From Eutypa lata (lineage: Eukaryota; Ascomycota; Sordariomycetes; Xylariales; Diatrypaceae): a DNA stretch of 64,000 bases. This document shows, one piece after another, positions 33,391-45,868 of the stretch (position 1 is its first letter; the number at the start of each line of letters is the position of its first letter). Both the position numbers and the translations under genes were made by a program. The notes under the pieces were generated by a model. That model made no database searches. It had not been told where the DNA came from and saw only the letters and a program-made list of their open reading frames with translations. The stretch lies in the NCBI GenBank assembly GCA_022661535.1, contig JAKULF010000005.1:1612001-1676000 (forward strand), written 5' to 3'.

Positions 33391-35022
33391 ATGCAGACCT
33401 CGTGGAACCTTCCAACTCTCGATGCGGCGATCGGGGGATCATACCCCATCCCAGTGGTCTTCCTGACCCAAGTCAGCGACGCAGAGCGCGAAGCTCTCTT
33501 CGCTGACATCAACAGCCCAGAAGAGGACGACGAAACATCATCGCCCGAACGGCCAATCTCGGCGAAGCCCAGGGCTCTAGCGCATGTCCCCTGGATCCGG
33601 AGCTCCGTGTCGGACACAGCCGAGGCGGTGTACCAGATGGAGGGAGACGGTATATTCGTGGATGAGCGCACAATGCGCGAGCGCGCCGCCGGAGACCCGG
33701 GCAGCGTCGTGGTCGTCAGCTCGATTTTGAAACACGGCGCTGTGGAGGGGGCCCCGGCAGAGAAGAGCGTAGATGCTGTGAGGGTCGGGGCCAGGCGCGC
33801 GAAACCGATCGTGTCGCGCTTGTGGGATTTGTGGGATGCGAAGAAAATCACGAGCCTTTCGGACGTCATGGCCGACCACGCGGCTTGCAGACTGGACTTC
33901 TCGGGTCCGGAGGCTCGTGCAACGGAGAGGAAGCGCCAATCCGAGGAGGATGCCGCGCGCCGCGCAAGTGACGACCAGGAATATGTCTATGTTCTCCCGG
34001 CGCATTTGCCAGTTGATCTGAAACTGGCTCCCGAGGAGCTGACGCTAGTGTCGTTAGTGCATCTGGAAGACTCCGAAGTCGAGCAGCTGGAGAAGGCTAT
34101 CTCAGCTGGGGCTGCAGCTAATGAGCCATGTGCACCTTTTCGCATTCTCAACTGGCCATCGAACCGGGAGCCGGGTACCTGGAATGACATGTACCGCATC
34201 TTTCGAGCGATACGACTCCCGTTCAACGAGGACACCGAAGACAGGTTTGCACTGTTCATAGACAAGGCCGAGTCTGACGACCCCAACCCAGGTGAGATCG
34301 AGGTTCTCTTGGTGCAGCAGAACCTGCGTCGTTTTCCAAGTTACCCCGATCCAAATTTGGAGGTGTCCAAGCTGAACGATATCGGATCTGCGCCGAGGAT
34401 ATGGCGTGCCGTCTTCAACCCACTGGATCCGAACAAACGCGGCAAGAGAGGGAAAAGCCTACGGTTTTATGACGACGGTAGCATATCGAGCATGCGAAAT
34501 CTAGCGGATCCAGACCATCTCGCCATTGGTGGCGATGGCAATGATTTCTGTATTGTGTTCTTGCTATGCCCAATGTCCAAGGCACGGGTACAGCAAATCA
34601 GGGAAGAGCTGGGGAGGGATTGGGAGGTGCAACTTTACGATGTCTCGCATCAGGTCGCGACGCCAGACCTGAGAGGCCTGATCGGTCTTCTAGAATCAGC
34701 CGAGTTTCGGAGATATTCCGTGCTTCCGTCTCAGTTCATAGCCGTTGATCAGACCACCCTGGAGGATAGCGAGGGCAAGAGCTGTATCATTACCGAAGCA
34801 GCGGTTAGTTATTTTGAGGACGCCAATGGAAGAGAAATTGCGACAGATGATGTGGGCTATGGGTGGGGTAGAGTCGATTACGAATCGGCTATGAGCATGT
34901 GGGTGAACTATAGCGTTGCGAATATGAGTTTAGAGGAGGATCTCGGTGAGACGATTCAACATGTCTACTGGAGCGGCATATTGGAAGAGGAGGTCCGCAA
35001 GCTTGACGAACCGTGGGAGTAG
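33391..35022 (+). CDS. Protein with three diverged DUF6924-like repeats (543 aa), function unknown
   Basis: An intronless ORF from an ATG preceded by a leader ending CCCACC. Three repeat units can be aligned by eye. Each opens with a hydrophobic strand plus helix (IPVVFLTQVSDAEREALFADI at about 20; LTLVSLVHLEDSEVEQLEKAI at about 216; FCIVFLLCPMSKARVQQIREEL at about 386). After a similar gap of 63-70 residues, each closes with a second strand (GIFVDERTM at about 87; ALFIDKAES at about 286; FIAVDQTTLE at about 450) and a further hydrophobic strand. The third unit ends WVNYSVANMSLEE, which resembles the NL-x-IANM-x-FEE ending that I associate with DUF6924; this assignment is from memory. No signal peptide, membrane helix or catalytic motif is seen. 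A divergent internal triplication is the main inference. Confidence 0.8.
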   Translation: MQTSWNLPTLDAAIGGSYPIPVVFLTQVSDAEREALFADINSPEEDDETSSPERPISAKPRALAHVPWIRSSVSDTAEAVYQMEGDGIFVDERTMRERAAGDPGSVVVVSSILKHGAVEGAPAEKSVDAVRVGARRAKPIVSRLWDLWDAKKITSLSDVMADHAACRLDFSGPEARATERKRQSEEDAARRASDDQEYVYVLPAHLPVDLKLAPEELTLVSLVHLEDSEVEQLEKAISAGAAANEPCAPFRILNWPSNREPGTWNDMYRIFRAIRLPFNEDTEDRFALFIDKAESDDPNPGEIEVLLVQQNLRRFPSYPDPNLEVSKLNDIGSAPRIWRAVFNPLDPNKRGKRGKSLRFYDDGSISSMRNLADPDHLAIGGDGNDFCIVFLLCPMSKARVQQIREELGRDWEVQLYDVSHQVATPDLRGLIGLLESAEFRRYSVLPSQFIAVDQTTLEDSEGKSCIITEAAVSYFEDANGREIATDDVGYGWGRVDYESAMSMWVNYSVANMSLEEDLGETIQHVYWSGILEEEVRKLDEPWE

Positions 35023-36654
35023 GTAGTTAGCGATTCTTGATATCAGTAATAAAGAGCACCAGCCAGCCCAGACGCCTTTATTCCAAAGAACTCTGATATT
35101 GATTTAAGGACCAAGTGTCTTAATTAAGTATTACATGCGTTCGACTTTCATAACAATAATTGATATTATGCGATAACAAGACAAAGCCTCACAAGCCGAG
35201 AATCCTCAGGCCTCTAACAGTTACAGTACGACGCGAAAAATGATTCTGCTAAAATTATATATATTTTTCGAACTAGACGACCTACCCCCCAAATGTGCAT
35301 ATATATATCAAACTACCTTAAACTACCTAGGTCTCCAGGCGTAGAAGCAAGAGTCTGTTATAAGCTATAATACGAACCCTATCTAAAAATATATATATCA
35401 CATGATTGGGAGGGATGTAAGAGGCAAGTCTCGAAATTAGCCAGTCGAAACTAATTGTAACGGAATAGTGTTGTTTCTGGTCTTGATTTGAAGGTCACAA
35501 AAGACGATGAAGGCAAATTACTTGGATTGATTGCTGGAGAGCTAAAAGGAGTGGTGACTATCTAGGGATTGCTTCTGGCTGGTATACTCTGAATAGCTTC
35601 ACACAAAGCCCTGGGATTGCCAAGACTATTGCAGCTCCCTGGCAATCAATATCATTACGTGACGTACGGATCAGGTTTGTGACAGGGTATTGGAATGAGT
35701 GGTTTGTAACACCAACCTGGAAGTGTCTGACGAAGTGTCTGACGAAATGTCTAATATCTACCAACTGAACCCCGTTGAAGGATAGCGAAGACTCACTTTC
35801 GTGACGTAACTCTATTCTCTCAGGGTATCACCATTAGCCAGGGCTGTCGGTATACGCGCAATATAGATAGCGGTGCATGATACTATGATGTCATGCAAAG
35901 AACAGATGGTACTGGCCGTGCTCCCCCGCACAGAAGGACCATCGACATCTTGACATACGATTTTCGTCGTTCGAGGTCAGACGACATGAAGAAGGGTGCG
36001 TTCATGGTAATCCCTAGAATGACGGCAGGTTCCGGCTTACCGGGGGTATCACAGATGGCGTAAGCCGGTGTAGGGCGGGAGGCATCACATCACGAGTGTA
36101 TTCTCTGCAGTAAGATTTTAATCTTCACCGAAGCTGACAAATAGGTACAGTATTGACTAGGAATCACATATAGGGATGAAAAAGAGTGGTCCAATCACAA
36201 GGCAAAGGGTAATACATGAAATATCTGTAAACGAACTGCGTATGGATAATTGGACAAGATATGATAGGTATGGATTGTGAGATGCTATTGTATAGGTGGG
36301 CACGATTAGAGGTTCTACTAGATGATCATTCATAGATGCTTAAGCCATTATAGTGAATGGAACATGTCATATCATTCAAGGCAATATTCCGCAGACAATA
36401 CAACAAGATTCACTTTAGAACGAGAAGCATCTACGGGGGTGAACGAGCCAGTAATGGAAAGGGGTGATTGGTATCATCGGATTCTCAAATTATGCCAAAG
36501 CTCTAAGTTGTAAGTATTAGCAAGAAGCAGAGACACACCATCATCCCATTCATTTCCCCGGGCAGAAGAAGAAAAAAAATGTGCTCGGTTATAATGAATC
36601 CACTAACTATAGGTAGCTATCATCTACCTATGAATTATTTGCCTCAACCCCCCA
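35023..36654. other. Intergenic between convergent genes
   Basis: 3' regions of the three-repeat protein and the catalase meet here. It contains an ACCTAGGT at 35325-35332 and a tandem 13-14-bp unit (GAAGTGTCTGAC / GAAATGTCTAAT type) at about 35725-35755. Small ORFs at 35558-35764 and 36322-36513 look accidental. Confidence 0.5.
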
Positions 36655-39239
36655 TCAACTCGTCTCCTCATCCTGCGGGAACCGCTCCGTGAACTTGAAA
36701 GTCTTCAAACCATCCTCGACACCGCTTACGACATCATCGACGCTGGCGCTGACGTAAACGCCGTCGGTATCGGGCTCGTATCCCGCGGCTGCCAGGGCAT
36801 TCCCGGGGTTGTCGCTTCCGAAGAAAGCCACCGGCTTGCCGTACAAGAAGGCCGTGTTGGCGATCTGTAGGGGCCGCGCCGGCGGGTACAGCGTCGAGAC
36901 CGACGTCATGGAGAAGAGTCCCGCATCAGCCGCGCTGGACGTCACGACCAGTGCGTCGAAGTCCGTCGCATCCGCTGCCGAGTATGTGCGGTCGACGCCA
37001 TCGGCGAGCTTCTCGGCCACGACGGTGACGACAAGCTTGTCGGCCTCGAAGCGCTCCTTGAGGGTAGCGGCCTGCTCGAGCGCCCCCGTGCCATTAGTAG
37101 AGGCCAAGATGCCGACCTTCAGCGTCGCGATGGTCGGCAGCGTCACGTTCGTGATGGAGATGCCGGCCGTCGTGTTGTCGTGGTAGTAGGTGGGATCGGG
37201 CTGCGGCGCGTCGAGTCCCAGGGCCGAGGCGACGCGGACAGCGATGTCGTTGCTGATCCTGTTGAGCTGCGTCAGGACGTTCTGCTTCACGGTCGACGAC
37301 GTCAGGTGGCTCGTCTCGAACCGGATCGCGTTGATCAGGAACTGCTGCTCGATCGGCGTAAGCGAGTTGTAGAACAGGCGGGGCTGCGACCAGTGGTCGT
37401 CGAAGGTCGACGACAGCCCGCGGATCAAGTTGCCCGACGTCCCGCGCGAGGGCGTCGTGAAGAAGCCGCGCCCATTCTTTTGGTCAGCCTGCTCGGGGAA
37501 CCCGCCGTTCAGCGTGTTGGGACTGTCTATAAAGGGGGTGTTTGGTCAGCACGCTATGTGTAAAAAGAAATATTTATAAAAGACTAAGTCGGTAACTTAC
37601 ATGCGTATATGTTCTCATGGATTAAGTTCTGACCTGCTCCATCGCGGTTGTTGTTGTGGATGGGGAGATTAACGGGTCTGTTGATGGGAAGCTGCTCGAA
37701 GTTGGGACCGCCATGTCGGTTGAGCTGCGTGTCGAGGTAAGAGAAAATGCGACCTTGTAACAGCGGATCCTCGGTAAAGTCGACACCTCGGACAATGTGA
37801 CCAGGTTGGAACTGCAACATCATTAGGTCTCTGCATCAACTACATAGCTCCGCCTGCCCCCGGGGCTGAGTAAGCTTACCATGATTTGCTCAGTCTCCGA
37901 GAAGTAGTTGGTCGGGTTTCGGTCGAGCTTCATGACGCCGAGCTTCTGCAAAGGCGCCAACTCCTCAGGAATAATCTTCGTGGGGTCCAGCAAATCAAAT
38001 CCGAAGGCGAGGGCTTTGTCCTCGTCGACAAGTTGTACAGCTAGTTCCCATTCCGGGCCGTTGCCTGCTGCGATGGCGTCGAACAGATCGCCTCGGTGGA
38101 AATCTGCATTCTTGCCAGCAATGGTCTGGGCTTCTTCCCACAACAAGCTAGCTTTGCCCTGTTTTGTCTTCCAGTGCCACTTGACCAACTTAGACTTGCC
38201 ATCGTCGGTGACTAAGCGGAAGGTGTGAACTCCGAATCCATCCTAGTCTCATGTTAGTGACACGAACTTGAGGTTTAGTTAATTCGATGTTACTGACCAT
38301 GTGTCTGAAACTTCGGGGGATACCGAAACCTGCCATCGCCCAGAAAAGAGTATGCAAAGTACTTGGCTGTGAGGAGAAAAAGTCCCACGCAGAATCATGG
38401 GCGGTCGCTGCCTGTGGGATCTCGCTATCGGGGCTGGGCTTTACCGAATGGATGAGATCTGGGAACCGAATGGCATCCTGAATGAAGAAAACTGGGATGT
38501 TGTTTCCAACGATATCTTCGGTATGTTAGTAATGAAACACACATCATAGGGTAGCACAAGCAAGCGTACCAAAGTTTCCTGCATCCGTGTAACTAAATAG
38601 ATAATTAGTAAAAGTCATTATGATTATAGCTAGACAGGTCTTACAATCTAGTAGCGAAGCCATGGACATCACGGGCAGTGTCGGCACTTCCACGGGATCC
38701 GGCAACGGTAGAGAATCGCACAAACGTCGGTGTCTGTTTGCCGGCACTGCTGAGGAACGAGGCAGCGGTGATGTTGCTCCAGTCGCCATAACTGGTGAAT
38801 GTACCGTGTGCTCCAGCACCTCTGGCGTGGACTGCTCGCTCAGGAACCTGTGAAAAGATTAGCAAGAATTATATCAACATGAAACAAATTTAATGTGGCT
38901 GAATGACAATGACACCGAAGGGCTGTGTGGCTTCACACATGCCCACTACCCTTAACTTACCCTCTCGTGATCAAAGTGAGTTATCTTCTGTCTAAAGATG
39001 AAGTCTTCAAGTAGAGTCGGGCCTCTTGAACCAGCTCTTAAGCTGTCCTGCTCGGCAATCTGTCCGCCCACATCGTCGGTAAAGAACCCCTTGCTGTCAT
39101 CGACCTTATATGAAGCGAGAATGTCCTCTCCACCATCCTGTCGAGCGTGGAGGGCAGCCGGATCGGCAAATGGACAGGCGCCAGCGGAGGCAAGACCCAG
39201 AAGCCCAGAAAGGGCCACCGAGGCAAGAATGCGATTCAT
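36655..39239 (-). CDS. Secreted large-subunit (clade 2) monofunctional catalase, seven exons
   Basis: Exons 39239-38961, 38847-38645, 38592-38570, 38515-38298, 38242-37880, 37811-37601 and 37526-36655 join in frame to 722 residues, the length of large-subunit catalases. A signal peptide covers residues 1 to about 19. The active site is intact: [15 protein letters not shown] with catalytic His at about 100, the Asn in VGNNIPVFF at about 173-174, and the haem-ligating Tyr at about 387 in [13 protein letters not shown]. The C-terminal 150 residues form the flavodoxin/GATase-like domain found only in the large class. It breaks down hydrogen peroxide in the wall or extracellular space, like Neurospora cat-3 or Aspergillus catB. 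The third exon is only 23 nt. One donor is GTCAGT (38297). A TATA-like element lies about 116 bp upstream of the ATG. Confidence 0.95.
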
Positions 39240-39354
39240 AGTACTTCCTTTGAATTGGCGGTGCCCGTAGATGATAGTAATTCCGGGGAGCTGGAAGGGA
39301 GTAAGGAATGATCAAAAAAGATCGATCAAGATAATGAGGAAATCTCCCTTGATT

Positions 39355-39362
39355 CTTATATA
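39355..39362 (-). promoter_or_regulatory. TATA-like element of the catalase gene
   Basis: TATATAAG on the minus strand, about 116 bp upstream of the ATG at 39239, in a suitable position for the transcription start. Confidence 0.5.
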
Positions 39363-40863
39363 GAACAGAGGGCGGGCCGAATAGTAGAACATTGACTCAC
39401 CTGATCAGCTGTATGTGTAATAAGTCTGGGGCACATAAGCTATCCGTAAACATTCTCAGTGTTTTATTACCTAAACTACTTACACTCTTAGGTAGATCTG
39501 TGATCGCTAACACAACATACACTCTCTACCTATACATGCATGGTGTGGTTCGAAATACCTACATACGTACATAATGTACTTAGGTACATATATATTACAG
39601 GGGTTGAAAGTTAAGTTGGGCTCTTTCCTGCAGATGCGGGCGCCTGCGGACAACTAAAGATCTCCACGCTAAGTGGCGGCTCCACAACAATTGCCCAGTA
39701 AGGTTGGGGGTAATAAAGGTAAACTATCAGTTTAGGAAAGTGCGACCGTGTTTAGGGCATCTCAACCAACGGTACGAAGTACCGTGGGTACTTTAAACGG
39801 CGCATAGGGGAATGCCAGATAAAGAGTTGCTGATTCCATATGGCGTGCGGCGCAGGCAAGTCGGTCGGGATCATGAAGGTCTAGATAGGTGCTAGGTAAC
39901 TAACTATCACGAGAGCTCAGCGCTTACATCGAAGAGAGAAGACCCCTCCCTGACACCCTGACACTCTGATAGCTCAACCGGAAAGCAAGGTGGGGTGTGT
40001 AAGTTTGCAGTTGTCGTCGCTCTCATCACTCGGCAACGCTTGGCAAAAGTCTTGTGCCATGCAGTGTGATGCATGGGCAGCAAATGACATGACCGGAATA
40101 AAGGTTGATTCGATGCGCCGAGGACCGCCGCACTGCACGCCTACCCACAGATGGCATGATAATTCCGGGATTTTTCACCCTTTTCCACCCATGGGCGTGG
40201 ATTTCTTGTATATCGAGTTACAAAAATAGCAACCGTTAGCTTTCTAGTGTCGATCCCTTGCTGCTCCCTTTTTGATAGAGCCTTTTTTAACATGTGGTGA
40301 TGGTGTTGTGATCGTTAGGCGAGGCGAGGCCAGTCGAAGCCAAGAACAACCGTATATATGGATATGCTAGTCTGATCTGACCCTTGCTCTTGGGTTTGTT
40401 TCTTGTTTATGTGACCACCCGTGTAGCCGTGCTACTTTACTTATATCTAATCAGGTGCCCTGACAATGCTAGTACATTATTGAGTACATTGTTAATAAGT
40501 CTCTACTGTAGTTTCGGTACCACATTAAATGCATCTATCTACACAACTTAAGGGGCTGACAACATCAAAGTTTGCAACTGTTGCGAGTCTACCCTACCAC
40601 CACACAAGCAGACACACGGTTCGTTGGTCACCTAGTTATCTAGGCGATTCATGCAGTGGGTTATTCATAGCTCCATAGCGGGTCTCATAATACCATGTGT
40701 TTCCATCATTGCAGGTAGGTGATCTCCGCATCTCTAAAATTCTTATACCAGAGTCGGTGAGATGATACCCGAACGGGCTGCAGAGGCAATCAAAGGGTGC
40801 CACTGTCTGTCCTTGCAGCGTTACATCTCGCTGGGACCCTGAATGCGGCTTTATATGTCTATA

Positions 40864-40904
40864 CCTACCTATACTAGGTATATATAGTAATAGATATAGG
40901 TAGG
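40864..40904. repeat. Inverted repeat (hairpin)
   Basis: Arms CCTACCTATA and TATAGGTAGG are exact reverse complements, 21 bp apart, around an A+T-rich loop. Intergenic. Confidence 0.6.
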
Positions 40905-43900
40905 CATCTTCTTGTTAGGAAAAGTACAAGTGTCAAGTACGTAGGTAGTGATGGACAGCTACATGAAAGTTGTTCCACGAACTAGAGGGAGGTAGTTAGA
41001 GGGTGATCTCTTCACAGTGCGTACATTCATACGATTCGAGATCATGCCATTTAGAGGTAGTCGATGATGTGCGCCGAGACTTGGAGAGAAGAAGGCGACT
41101 CTTTCTTTCAATAGAATCCACAACCAAGGTACTCGGTGAAGTAGGTTGAAGACGGCATCTCGACGAATGAGACGAAGACGTAGAAGAGCTTGGAGGTTGG
41201 TCTTGGACAAAGGCGGGTCAACGCGGTTCCTGAACGGTTCCTATTTACCTTAAATTAATTTAGCTCCGGCGCTAGATCGCCCCGGTGGGTGGGTTTCAAT
41301 CTACCTAGGTACCGGCCCTAGGCCCGATTACAGACCCCGGAGCCTTTTTTATCCTATCAAGTGGAATGTCAGAGCAAATGCATCAACGTGATTTGTTCAA
41401 GTTTGAACAGTTGGGTAGCATGCACGTAGGTACATAGTATACTCAATTTGCATACGCACATACATGCATAGAATAGATTGCATCCCTTAAGAAATTGCTT
41501 TCAGTTAATGAATGCCACCCTGAATATGACGCAATTTTACCTATCTTGGTCCGTTCAGAGGTTTCCATCCCGCTCCAATCGACCCGCCATTCCGCTCGAA
41601 TCAGATTAAGTAATGATTGTGTCCGACAACGGACGATAGTCCGCTCGTAGTCCGCTCGTAGTCCGCACACGATGTATCCTCGGCAAGACGCAACGAGTAT
41701 CGGAACAATCGGCTCTCTCAACACTTTGTTTACGGACTGGTCGCACCGTTCTCACTTGGAAAGCGCGAGCCTGGCGATGGATCCCACCTAATTGAAAAGG
41801 GGGTGGTGGTGAGGTTGTGTCCATAAGGCAAGTAGGAATGGTAGCGATTGGCCACATGCCATGCGAGAAAAGCTTTTCAACGAAACGAACCAATAGAGTA
41901 AAAGGTATTATATTGCCTGCAAAGCAATGGGGCTCCAACGTTGACGCATGTTTCTGACCGTTGACATTAAGCCACTTCATGCAGTACATACATATGCACC
42001 TATGCATGTGCATATAACAAATATTACATACCTAAGCTTACATATCAGCAGCTCGTGCTAGAAAGACAATCAACCTGGAGGGTGTGGTTGATTACTCATT
42101 ACCTACCTAACTGGGTGCACTAGTTAGACTGCCAGACTGCATACTAATGGAACTAATTTGCGGGGGGGAGGGGGGCCATCATCGTACATGCCAGCTCTAT
42201 GGGCCAGCAGGCCGGATACCCAAACAGGTGAGAATAATTTCTAATGCTAATTATATTTAAGATGGTTGATCAAGATAACCATGGGGTAAACCCGTCCTGG
42301 AGAATTCAGGGATGGGAGAACTCCATCAGAAACCGATATCAAGTTTAACTCCGGAATATATTCAATACCTAAACAAATCTAGCCGCTCAGCCTACCACCT
42401 GTTACTTATCAAGGAAGGCATATTAACGTTGAGCTGCTGAGTGTGCATATTAGCTTCAGTGCTGAGCTCACCTTCAAGTACACCCCCCCTTGACAAGCGC
42501 AATCACGAATGTGCATCATGGGGCAGTGCAGAGAAACTGCCCATCTAAAAAACTATCCGTTCTTAAACTCCGGTCTCGTGGGGTCTAGGCAGCCTTACAG
42601 CTAAAAACCAGGTTTACCTCTAGGTGGGTTGCTGGAACCAGATCCAAGGCTTTAGATGTTAGTTTGTTCGGCAAGGGCTTATGACGGCATCCTTCACCTA
42701 ACGTCAGCGCAGGACCTCACGTAAGCAGGATATCATCGCCTTATAGTAGTTAGAGATATATATGATATGAAACCTTTGACACGCGGAGTAATAGAAGCTC
42801 TCAACATAACGGCCATGTCGTCAGCAGCATATTCCTGTTGGTGTGTCGCAGCCGTCTTCCCGCTCGCACAAACCCGGGGATCTGGGCCATTCTGGAAGGT
42901 ATTTTTGTGGAGGTTACATGTCTCGTGCTTGCTGGTGTGATTACGCCAGCATTAGGTGAACCTTAATAAACAAGCCCCCAATGAGCGCCACGCTAATATA
43001 ATTAGGGCAGTCTATATGGTCGAGGCCAGATTGGTGACCTTCATGTGCATGCAGCAAATAGAGGGGAGAATAGAAGGGAGACGGTACCCATAGCATCCAG
43101 ATGCTTGGTAGTGGGTATGCATTCCATATTACCTACTTCGCATCAAACATAGCTGCGCCCTCAACAACCTCTAAAGTTCCCTGTATGTTTGGCTAGCGTA
43201 GACTTTCAGCTTCACTATCTGCCCAATGAGGTTATTCGTCTATGATCCCTACGTTGGTTGATCATATGGTGATAACTGACGAGCCTTACCAATCATATTT
43301 GCATACTAACTACTTGCTCACAAATCTATCAACCCAAATGACCTAGCTTCATAAGGAAGCTCTGTGTGACATTATGTAACGGAGTTTGCGAGGTGGACTC
43401 CATAAATCCCGTTTGGTAGATGTTATCTCATCATCGATCTTGTCATTTACGATTTTCCATTCAGCCCGAACATGATCTACTTTTTAACATTATGCTGCAT
43501 ACTGCCTAGACCCATCTGGCATAAGTAAACATGTATATACATGTTACAGGTATTAAACTACGAGGTTAGAAGGAGTTGCTATTCTCGGTCACGTAAAGCC
43601 CCCAATACCGATGAAGCAAGTACAATACGTCTAAGATTTGTAAAAAGCTAATAAAGTTTTAGCTTTTTTTCAAAGACAGTCAGGGAGAGTGACTTTTCGT
43701 CTTGTTGATTGCTCAATGGTCAACTTCTATGGGATTGTGACCAACCCATTCTCCCGCTTGCCAGATCCCTATAAATAGCTCTGTTGTGCAGCTGGTTGGA
43801 ACGTAAGGGATGTAAGGTCAGCGACTAAGCGCAATCTGGATATTAGGAGAAGACCAACACATACCAAGCGGAATTCAATGTCGGTATGGGCATATAGAGC

Positions 43901-45695
43901 TATCAATGCCCGAATAACTAAATTGATATATTCGTGTGTGAACTAGGTAGGTGGCGCCTACCCGGCTCTGACATAGCAATCATTATCGTGAATATCCAAT
44001 ATTCCCGGAAGGACTCTTGGTTCTGGGTCTAGTTCTTTCCACAATTGCAGGCGCCCTTGTCAAAAAGAAAGCAACTAGAAGGCGACATGTTCTTTCTCTG
44101 TTAATAGACCAGGTCTGTTATTCAATAGTGAAAAAATTTCTTTGGGGGGGATTTATTATGTTATTTATCTCGGTGAAATTAGTAGATGGACGAGGGAAAC
44201 AGAAAATAATAAGAAAAGAATTCGCCAATGTTAAGAGCCAAACATAAGATCTCGGGTTTCTACTCTTCATATTCATGTGGTTTTAAAGGCGTCGAGAAGT
44301 CTAAAGTTTCCTCTTAGGTATTATTGCGCCTTCCCTTTTAAACCACATGGCCGTATCTGTGATTGTTAATCTTTTTGCATGTTATTCTGGTATATATACT
44401 AGCTGCCTGAGTAGTTAAGTAAGTAGGTACACTCCCTACAATAATGACATTTGTATCTCTATATACAGGTTGATATAAATAATGCGTGCAGTATATCAGT
44501 CATATATCTAATAAGATCATGAATTCAAGGTAGCGAATTTTACATAATTCAACAGCATTATAATGCCTAGGATGATTGATATTCATTATTAATAGGATTA
44601 GTATTACATCATAGACAATGCCCCTATCTGTGACGTTGCCATGATAGATGTCCCCGGGCTTCAATATCTACCATTTAAAACAAAATAGCTCTGCACCCAA
44701 TATACCACATATACTTCTTTTTTCATTCATCTAACATCCTCACTCTATTATATATTTTGTCGATGCGTTGCCATTCCAGCTATGTCGTCACATCATATTG
44801 GATGAAGTTACGCTTCTTGCCTTTTTCCTTCCAATTTTACCGCTGGCATTTTATTAGGAGCTTTACTAAATCTGCAGTGATCCCCAGGTAAATGGCCAAT
44901 ATACAACCACCATAGCCTGTTATTCATATCTCTCTTAATGTTTTGTTATTAAAGGTGCTGAACCTATTATTTACCGAGCCGGAAACATTTGCACAGCTGC
45001 ACCTAGGTATTGTCCCTCCTATGTTGAATGCCGTCTAGTACCCTCGTCACTTGTGAGATAAGTTGCAACTTGGGCATGATAAAATTGTCAACACGCATCT
45101 GTAATATCGTCAATAAGAAAGTCTAAGTACAAAGGCCAAGGCATCTGTGGTATAACGAAGCCCACCTATGTACTACATAGGTAGGTAAATAAAAAACCCT
45201 TGTATTATTCTCATCCAATTACGTAATACTTATTTTATCTTTTTGACCCCATAACACTAGATATGATTGCAGGAAGCTCAATTACCTGATGATAAATTTG
45301 ACTAAGCTTAGGTTAGGAAGCGCCGCCGTCTGTCTAGGCCGGGAAATATCGTCATGTCTCCGGGTGGGGCGGTGCAAAAGGGGGTAACTTCGGACTTTTC
45401 GGTGGGTCCTCGTCGCACTTCTCAGATGTAAATCCGTCCGGAACCACATGCGGACCCGCCCACCTCCACCTCCAGTATGCCTTCAAGCTGAAAAGTAAGG
45501 CAACGATAGAGACTATGAGCTGAAATTTAAGCTGAAATTAGAAAAAAAAAAAACATTAAGGCCGGGCTTTAAGTCCACGATGGACTCCCACCGGACTCCG
45601 AACGCCACCATGAAGCTATTCCGGGGTGTTCTAAGTGATGCGTTCAGCTGACGGTGATATCCTTATGTAGTTAGGGGGCTTCGGCCGCAAACGAC

Positions 45696-45703
45696 TATAT
45701 ATA
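45696..45703 (+). promoter_or_regulatory. TATA-like element of the alpha/beta hydrolase gene
   Basis: TATATATA about 170 bp upstream of the ATG at 45869, followed by a C/A-rich leader with ACAACAACAA immediately before the start codon. Confidence 0.4.
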
Positions 45704-45868
45704 CAACCTAGCCAGAATACCATTTGCCTGAGAAGTAGCATCAACAAACACGTTTCCTCTACATCTCTTCTCTTGACTGAAACATACCTACATAGGTAAT
45801 TAAACGAAGACACCAAAACCGCCAAAACCACCAGAACCCGTAAACCGCAAACAACAACAACAAAAACA

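Larger units (their letters stand above)
39240..45868. other. Gene-free tract of 6.6 kb
   Basis: No gene is supported. It holds repeated TACCTA/ACCTAGGT-type motifs (41303-41310, 45001-45008), a hairpin with 10-bp arms (40864-40873 and 40895-40904), an 18-bp perfect palindrome (43528-43545), a near-palindrome CCTATGTA-C-TACATAGG (45165-45181), a G-run at about 42161-42175, and a coding-like patch at 40996-41201 reported as a finding. The right end is the hydrolase promoter. Confidence 0.5.

Noticed and set aside
41606..42013. 135-aa minus-strand ORF starting MHMHRCICMYCMKW
   Set aside because: Start region is simple-repeat-like (CATATG/CATGCA), the end includes a short tandem repeat (TCCGCTCGTAG twice), and no domain is visible.
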